In this document: piece after piece, positions 57,600 through 64,000 of the stretch
How positions within the stretch are numbered: position 1 is the first letter of the stretch
How the letters are laid out: every line of letters starts with the position of its first letter
Source: Sorghum bicolor
Taxonomy: Eukaryota; Streptophyta; Magnoliopsida; Poales; Poaceae
DNA: 64,000 bases
NCBI RefSeq assembly: GCF_000003195.3
Contig: NC_012870.2
Location: forward strand, 46,180,614 to 46,244,613
Reading direction: 5' to 3'
Notes under the pieces: model-generated
Told to the model about the DNA's origin: nothing
Seen by the model: the letters and a program-made list of their open reading frames with translations, nothing else
Databases searched by the model: none
Made by a program: the position numbers and the translations under genes

Positions 57600-60500
57600 T
57601 CAGTCCACATCTCGGCCCTCACCACCATCGTCCGCGCCCGGGCTAGTCTCGGGGGGAAGTACTTTCGGCTCGAACATCTTGGCCAACCTCTCCCCAGGGA
57701 CCTCTGCATCGTCGATCAAGGCATGGAGCCTCTCCTCATTCTCCGCGTCAGTCTTGGAGATGTCAGTGATGAAGCCGTGGGACACCACCTCCATATCGTA
57801 TGAAAAGCCTGAGCAGACTACTGCCATTGCCCGCTTCACTCCGATATGAAGAGCGTCCCGCACTCGATCCCTCAGCGTCGCGCCTAGGTAGCACAGCTGA
57901 TCGACCAGTGCGTCACCTCGAGCCTCCTCCCTCGACTCGTCCATGGGCTCGACCTCCCAAGAGGTCGAGAGATCGCTTATCGCCGTCCGCAGCCGACGGT
58001 TCAAAGCGACCTCCCCCTCGAGCTGGGCCTTGGCGGAGCGAGCCTCGACTTGAGCGGCAAGCAGCTCATCTTTAAGCCCTACAAGGACCGACATGGAGAA
58101 ATTAAATAACACAAAGCACACCTCGAAAAGGAAACTCGACAATAGAAACATACCGCGAATACTCTCCTCCAGAGCCGTATTCTCGCCGACCAACTTGGTG
58201 TTGGCTCTCTCGATCTCCTTGTTGGAGCGCACCAGTTCGGTGTTGGTGACGTGCTGGTCCTCGATCACCTTACCGGCCTGCGTGATGGCTCCTTCCTTCT
58301 CCAGCAGCGCCCTCTTCAGACGATCGACGTCGTCAGAGAGGCTGCGAGATCGAGTCCGCTCCACCTCGAGATCCTCAAGAGCCTTCTTTTTTGCCTCCTC
58401 CGCGGCGCTCCGGGCGATCTCGCCATTCACACACTCCACCTTCATCCTTTGGAAGGATTCTCGAACGGAGGCCAGGTGAGTCTTGATGAGGCCCTTCTCC
58501 TTGTCCAGGTTAGCGACGGCGTTCTTGTAAGAGAAGGCCTCCTCCCGGGCCTTGGACGCGACTTCCGCGACCGTCATGGCCCGCTCCCTCAACAGCATGG
58601 CCTCCTCCACCGCCTTCCTCGAGGTCTCCTGAGCTTCTGACACAGCGGCCTCCATCTCCTTCTTCTCCTCCTCGAGCGCCAAAAGCTCCTTATAAGCTTC
58701 GAGGAGCTTCTCCTGTGATTCTAGGAGTTGATCCTTGAGGAGAGGGAGTTGCTCCCTGCCACCCCTTGTTGCATGGATGAAGCTCGATTTTATGCGGGAG
58801 GTCTCTTTCAGGTCCTGCGAGCCAGCGATTGGGTAGTCAGAACACAAAACCAAACGTTTTATAAGGATTAAGGCCCGAAAAACACTTACAAAGTAGGTCG
58901 GTCCGAGCCCGTTGTTAACAACGTCGGACAGGAGCCCATCGTATTCTTCATCCAGAGGTGAAGCTCCTCGACGTGCTCAAACTTTTCGGCCTCCTTCCGG
59001 TCGTCTAAGAAAATGTTAGGTTCGGACGGATCAGTGGAAGCTCGGATGCGGATCCGGTCGGGGCAGCAGTTCTCCATCTCCTGGTCGGCGCGCGCCTTGA
59101 CGCCTCGGATGAGCTCCTCGACGGTCTCGAGCGACCTCCTGTGGCGTAGGAACAAGTCGACGAGGGAGGGGAACCGGCCGTCGTCGTCTACCGTCTTCCA
59201 GGTCCCGGTCTCGCTGCCGCCATCGCCGCCCGACGTCCCGATCTCGTCTTCCTCGGTGGGGATGCGGTCCTCCCATGACCGACGCTCCCGGAGGAATCCC
59301 GGAGCAATTCCGTCCATGCCGTAGATCGTGCCCCTGATCTCGGACTGAGGGTCAACGGGGGTGCGCTCATACAGGCGAGCGCCACCACGTCGTCCACCCG
59401 CCCCGACTCTGCTGGGATCGAAGCGGGCGCCCCTGGACGGAGCCACGCTCGGGTCGGAGGACCGTAAACTGGCAGACTCTCCTCCCTGTTTGCAGCCTCT
59501 CAGCGCTGGTGGCACTGGTTGGGGCGGACCGTGAGAGGGAGGCTCGAGCAGTTCCTCTAACTGCTGGCCCCTCTACTGCTGCTCCTGGAGCTCCTGCAGC
59601 TCCTGTTGACGGTCCTGCTCCAGCAGCTCCTCGAGCTGGGGACCTGCTGGCGGCTTCCCTTCCTCTCCTTCTTTCTGCGGCAGCCGCAGCTCCTCCTGTG
59701 GCTGTTGCCGCGTATCCTGCTCGCGCTCCTCTCCCTCCTTCTTCCTCTGCTCCTCGACGGAGCGAAGCCCGGCAGGCCAGGGCGTCCGCTTCACGACGGG
59801 AGAGGTCTGGACCTCCTCGTCCATAGGACGGGCGTCCTTCGAAGTCCCGTCGCTGCTGGACCCATCACTTATAGTGATAGGATCCCCCTCGACCCCAGAT
59901 CGGGGAAGCTCGGGGGCTCCCTCCTGCTCTTGGGGGTGAGGTGCCTCGACCCGCTTCGGCGACGGTGGGGCGGACTCACCCACCGGGGGACGGGGCGGGG
60001 AGCTCTCGGCACCAGTCGGCAGTCGAGGGTCGGAGGAGCCTATAAAACACACAAAAGCAAAGGTCAGTCGTCACGATGATCGACGTAAGAGCAACATAAC
60101 TCCCATAACGACGGGAACAAGCTGCTAACCTGAATCTTTGGAGGCCGCTCCTACTTTAAGCCTTTTGGCCATCGAGGGCTGGGCCTGCTCGAGCGTCCGT
60201 TTCAACCTAAAGAGAGAAGAAAGGGCATGAGAGAGGCCGTTACACGAGAGAACGCAAAGACATAGGAAGATGAGAATCATAGCGTCGAAGAACTTACCCC
60301 ATAGGGAGAACGGCCCGTCTGCCGGTACCTCGACCGGCAGGCCTCGAACCGCCCCGCGTCAGGGCTCCAGGCCCCTCACGAACGGGCGCAGGCCTCGGCT
60401 CGGCGTCTCCCGCCGGGCGAGCGCCAGGGCTAGAGCTCCTGTGGCTTGTTTCCCCCTTGCCGGTGGCCGCGGCACGGCCACGGGTCAACGGCCCCGTCGC

Positions 60501-62070
60501 CTGGGGCTTAGCCCGGTCGCCCGCCATTGGCGCAGGGGGAGGTTGGGGGTGCGGGACGGATCGACTTTGCACAGGCGCGGGAGGGGTATCAGCACGAGGA
60601 CGGCGTGGGGACGACGCCCTCTATTGCCTCTCTAGAGACCCGCTTGGCCCCCCTTTGGGGCTCCCGTCCGCGGGGCATCGACGTCAGTCCGAGGCGGACC
60701 CTCGAGGATCCTGTCAAGACAGGACGCCATCCCCTCGGAGTCATCGCTATCGTTGTCATCATCGCCGCCGCCGTCCTCGTCGGGGGACTCTTCCTCAGGC
60801 TCCCCCCTCTGTCTGGACTTCGATCGGCATATCTCCAACGCTTGGCGCTCGAGGTTCTTCTTCTTGTCATTCTTCTTTTTTTAGTCCATTGCAGACTTCT
60901 GCTTTTCCGTGGACTCTCGCCGCTTATCACGATCGACCTCGTCCTCCTTTACCGACGGCTTGGAAGATCGAACATCGATTGAACCCTGTGCAAGTGGAGA
61001 CAAGTCTTAGGGAGGATCGAAGAAAATCCAGAATCGAAACCACGAGCGACAGAGGAACCTACCAGATCGATTGACCCCTTGTCGGGCCTCATGGGGAAGC
61101 CGCCGACATGCTCTGGCTGGAAGTCGCCAGCAACGGAGGCCCTAACTTGGGCAGCGACCTCATCGTCCGCCGGAGCCTCGTTAGACATCCGGCAAGCCTC
61201 AAGATCCCGGGACGAAATGCCGGGACCCATCTCGTCCATCCTCAATGGACGAGACATCAACGGGAGAACCCTCCGATGATGGACAGCCGAGAGGACGAGA
61301 GCGGCAGTCAGGCCTTCCTCGCATAGCTTCTTCAAGGCGTCGAGGAGGGGGTCGAGCCGCGATTGGAGGACTTGGACGACGCCGTACGTCCAGTGGGCTG
61401 GACGCTCCAAGATCAAACGGCCGGTGTAGGCAGGAAGGAGGTCGTCGTCGTTTCGTAAGTAGAACCACTGGGAGTCCCATCCGGCATGGTTCAAGGTCAA
61501 TCCCACCGGGATGTACTCGCGCGGCCTCTCCGTCTTGCTGGTCTTCAACACCAGATTGAGGCACCCGGCCCGTACGGGTTTCCTCATGCCTATGGTTCCA
61601 GTGGGGGCGTTGAAGAGCTCGCCTCGGTACAGATGGAGCCATAGGTCCTAGTGGGGCATCATCCCTAGATAGCCCTCACACACCGCGGCAAAGACCGCCG
61701 CGGCGGTGATGGCGTTCGGCGAGAAGTGCTGGAGCTCCACCCCGTAGTGGTGGCAGAGCGCCCGCATGAAATGGCTCGGAGGAGAACCCAAGCCGTGGTG
61801 GTGGAACTTGGCAAATGAGACCACGTAGCCCTTGGGCGGCCTTGGCTCCCTGTGGTCCGCCGTCGGCGCGATCCACTCCGGCCGCGACGACGAAGTGCGG
61901 GGGCGCAGGAGCCCCTCCCTCTCGAGCTCCAACAGCCGGCGCTCCGTCATCGATGACGGGCGCCAGTCGTCGGCGGCGATGAGTCTCACAGGCATTTTCG
62001 GGTGGGGGAAAGGTGATTTAACTACTGCTCGAGAGTGCACGCGTGTGAGATGGCAAGGAAGCGGAGGCAA
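57600..62070 (-). pseudogene. Antisense multi-exon extra gene of element B (Transposase_28-like plus coiled coil; broken)
   Basis: It runs opposite to gag-pol, toward the end of integrase. The first Met is at 62070. Exon 1 (62070-61063) encodes a globular region (RLIAADDWRPSSMTERR; KGYVVSFAKFHHHGLGSP; LNHAGWDSQWFYLRNDDDL) that I recognise from plant 'putative gypsy type transposon' proteins (Pfam Transposase_28; recalled, not searched). Later exons are acidic and low-complexity; the last ones (58814-57600) form a long heptad-rich coiled coil. Introns with GT...AG ends are visible at 61062-60986, 58889-58815 and 58153-58079, each 75-77 bp. Breaks: TAG at 61645-61647 where Trp fits, and TAA near 60872. 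Middle exons (60850-59000) are uncertain. Extra ORFs of this kind are described in Tat elements; the function is unknown. Confidence 0.72.
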
Positions 62071-62117
62071 GAATGGAGGAAGAAGGTGGAAGGAGCGACG
62101 GCAACGAAACCGCGTGG

Positions 62118-62125
62118 CATTTATA
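62118..62125 (-). promoter_or_regulatory. TATA box of B's antisense gene
   Basis: TATAAATG on the minus strand, 48 bp upstream of the first ATG (62070). A start site near 62090 would leave a short leader. It suggests the antisense gene is its own transcription unit rather than an LTR-driven one. Confidence 0.55.
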
Positions 62126-62894
62126 GATGGCAGCCCACCAATGGACAGATCCGATAAACACGGTAACTCCTCCCATAAATGCGTCGTCTAACGGTCCTCA
62201 CCTCTCTCACAGATGGGACGCTACAAATTCCGCGCCGGTACAGTGTCGCAACGGCTCCAGCCTAAAAAGGCGCGCCCAACGGGCAAAAAGGTGAACCGTC
62301 GTGGTCCTTTTCCTTCCCCTATAAACCAAGGTATGTACCCATGAAAGTCTCGAGAGGTCGCAGGCTGACCCGCCGAAAGGGTTCGACAGCCGATCTCGAG
62401 TACCAGAGTCAGAGATGCCCGGCGAGTGGTCGAAAATCGAGGCCCGCCTCGAGAACTCGCTGGGGATGTCCAAGGTAGGGTTGACACAGTCGAGAGGAAT
62501 CCCCCGAAGGGAGGCATCGAGCCACTGGACTCTATCGAACGAGACCAGCATCCCCAACCACGTCGACCCCGCTTTATGAGAACGCCTCCGGGCTACAGCT
62601 GACCCCCTCGAAAGGGGCACAGGTTCTCACTTGGATCACCCGCTAGGAGCCCAATCTGGGGTAGATGACGCTCGCTCTATCGAGAGTACATCGAGACCCC
62701 TGCGCAAAATGAGCCAATCAGAGCCTTCCACCACAGGTGTCAAGAGTGTTTCTGCAAATTAGGTGAGATAACCCTCGAAGGAGTTAAAAACTCATCGAAG
62801 GGCTCGGGGGCTACCCCCGCGGGGTCGCTCGCGCGCCCCCACGGAACCTCGACCACAAAAATATAGCCTCCACTCGAGCGCAAGCGCTCGAATG
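62126..62894. other. Non-coding stretch between antisense promoter and 3' LTR of element B
   Basis: About 770 bp. Reading frames here are short and not conserved. It is rich in CTCGAG/TCGAG words and probably contains upstream regulatory sequence of the antisense gene. Nothing else is recognised. Confidence 0.5.
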
Positions 62895-62910
62895 GAGACT
62901 CGGGGGCTAC
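62895..62910 (+). other. Polypurine tract region of element B
   Basis: GAGACTCGGGGGCTAC lies directly before the 3' LTR. Plus-strand DNA synthesis would start here. The purine run is short and interrupted. Confidence 0.55.
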
Positions 62911-63971
62911 TGTCGAGGATATCAGTAAGGGGTACCCCAACTGACGTGCATGACGAGAATATCTGTACGCAAGTCGAGGCCCCTGACTCGACGCCCTACC
63001 CAGTTATATGCATGGTCCCCGGCAACCATAGCCTCAAACATGGAAAGAGCGTCCTGCGAATCAACCAGGGCTCGAGCGCCGGCTACCGTCGAATACAGAA
63101 ACAGGCTCGAGCCAATCGGAAGGCGTCGAGCGCAAGGACGCCGCCCGCCGCCTGACGCGGGCACGGGAAGCAGGGCATTTAATGCCCCTGTCGCGTTCTC
63201 ACCTAACCCGCCAGTCACGGGAAGCGTGATAGGGAACAGGCACCCGTCCTGTCATTCTTTTTGCAGCCTTCCCCACCAAACAAGCCAGAACGTGGCAGGG
63301 CGTAGGGAGTGGGTCGGAACGTCTAATCAAGGCCCTCCTCGAGACGCCCAAGGTCAGCGCTCTGGATAGCAAGGCGTTACACGGCATCCGACCCTCGAGT
63401 AGGCACGTTTCCTTCCTGGGGAAGGGTCGGGCGTCGAATGACAACACTACAACCACTCCGACGTATCTGCCACCATGACATACAAGCGTGCAACGGATAA
63501 ACCGGACCAGGAACAGCGCACAGAGCGGGATACCGAGGCACGCATAATCATCATCAAGGTACCGAGACAAGACGGCTCGAGACCACGCCGGTACGGAGGC
63601 CTCGAGTAGGTCAGCGTGCCATACCTCTATCGACCCCTACTCTGACGCCTATACATGTACCCTAGGCCCCTCCTTGGAACTATAAAAGGGGAGGCCTGGG
63701 AGCAGATACAGGGGACGCGATACAATGCAACACACAAGCCATACGTAGTAGAGCAAACTCACTCCATCTCCATTCATACCACGCTTGTATTCATCCCTGT
63801 ACAAGCACTTAGGTGCAGAATAATACAAACTCTCCCCCCCGCTGGACGTAGGGCCTTCTCTTGCCCGAACCAGGATAAACCTTTGTGTCTTTTTGCATCA
63901 CCATCTGGAAAAGGGAGCATGCATACAAGTTTTACTCGTTGGTGTGACTCCCCGGGGGCAAAACACCAACA
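62911..63971 (+). repeat. 3' LTR of element B
   Basis: 1061 bp, starting TGTCGAGG and ending CACCAACA (the 5' LTR ends CACCGACA). TATA box at 63681-63688. Followed by the TSD AATCC and element A sequence. Confidence 0.94.
63681..63688 (+). promoter_or_regulatory. TATA box of element B 3' LTR
   Basis: TATAAAAG, same context as at 12090. In this position it would read outward into element A. Confidence 0.7.
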
Positions 63972-64000
63972 AATCCTTGAAAAGCCAAATCGGCTAACTG
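63972..64000 (-). mobile_element. Element A resumes (gag, upstream part)
   Basis: AATCC (TSD), then sequence matching C at 22567-22596 (AAAGCCAAATCGGCTA). It shows that A's gag continues to the right of B and off the window. Confidence 0.85.

Larger units (their letters stand above)
11320..63971 (+). mobile_element. Element B: complete Tat-type Ty3/gypsy retrotransposon carrying three nested insertions
   Basis: LTRs at 11320-12385 and 62911-63971 share ends TGTCGAGG and CACC(G/A)ACA. The 5-bp TSD AATCC is perfect at 11315-11319 and 63972-63976. PBS at 12388, polypurine tract just before 62911. Subtracting C (13691-24975), D (27250-39123), E (40412-55877) and their TSD copies leaves about 14 kb: gag, protease, RT, RNase H, integrase, then an antisense gene. 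LTR differences look near 3% by eye, so B is older than its three guests. All coding parts are broken. B and B' belong to the same family. Confidence 0.93.

Overview
This 64 kb window is repeat DNA from a large plant nuclear genome, almost certainly a grass (Poaceae); a panicoid such as sorghum, sugarcane, Miscanthus or maize is my guess from the element styles, not something the sequence proves. I see no host gene, tRNA, rRNA or CRISPR array. Nearly every base belongs to one of seven Ty3/gypsy LTR retrotransposon insertions stacked inside one another. Boundaries come from LTR pairs, primer-binding sites, polypurine tracts and four perfect 5-bp target-site duplications (TSDs).

Base layer: element A (minus strand, Tat-type, degenerate), 4129-11319, resuming at 63972. 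On its left, A is interrupted by a 38-bp LTR end (F, 4091-4128), which is itself cut by element B' (1-4090, minus, running off the left edge). On its right, A's gag is interrupted by element B (plus strand, Tat-type), 11320-63971, TSD AATCC. B is itself split by three younger minus-strand insertions: C (13691-24975, TSD CAGTC, same family as A) in gag; D (27250-39123, TSD CCCTT, about 4.2-kb LTRs, gag-protease only) in reverse transcriptase; and E (40412-55877, TSD TCGCT, about 4.4-kb LTRs, full gag-pol with chromodomain) between RNase H and integrase. C's two LTRs look identical; those of D and E differ by roughly 1% and those of B by roughly 3% (estimates by eye), which agrees with the nesting order.

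The most interesting layer is what these elements carry besides gag-pol. A and C carry an antisense, six-exon gene with a plant-mobile-domain-like region and a coiled coil. In C it has its own TATA promoter, convergent to pol. B carries a different antisense multi-exon gene, resembling the 'putative gypsy type transposon' (Transposase_28) family, also with its own TATA box. E carries a sense-strand extra ORF between 5' LTR and gag with a possible dsRNA-binding-like half, a coiled coil and an acidic tail. A and C are saturated on both strands with the 6-mer ATCGGC/GCCGAT (about 90 copies in C by hand count, against 5-6 expected), while B and B' are rich in CTCGAG/TCGAG. Paired 7-7-7 dyads of the A/C motif sit exactly between the convergent antisense gene and pol. 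This looks like a family-specific, element-encoded DNA-recognition system, comparable in logic to the VANC anti-silencing system of VANDAL transposons. That comparison is inference.

A second unexplained structure is an array of six short hairpins in the transcribed part of D's LTR, whose stems differ from one another yet always stay complementary around a conserved loop. Other points: C has LTRs that look identical yet lacks about 1.07 kb of pol (both RNase H domains); B appears to lack part of the same region; and B's RT contains an AT-rich patch unlike its GC-rich surroundings.
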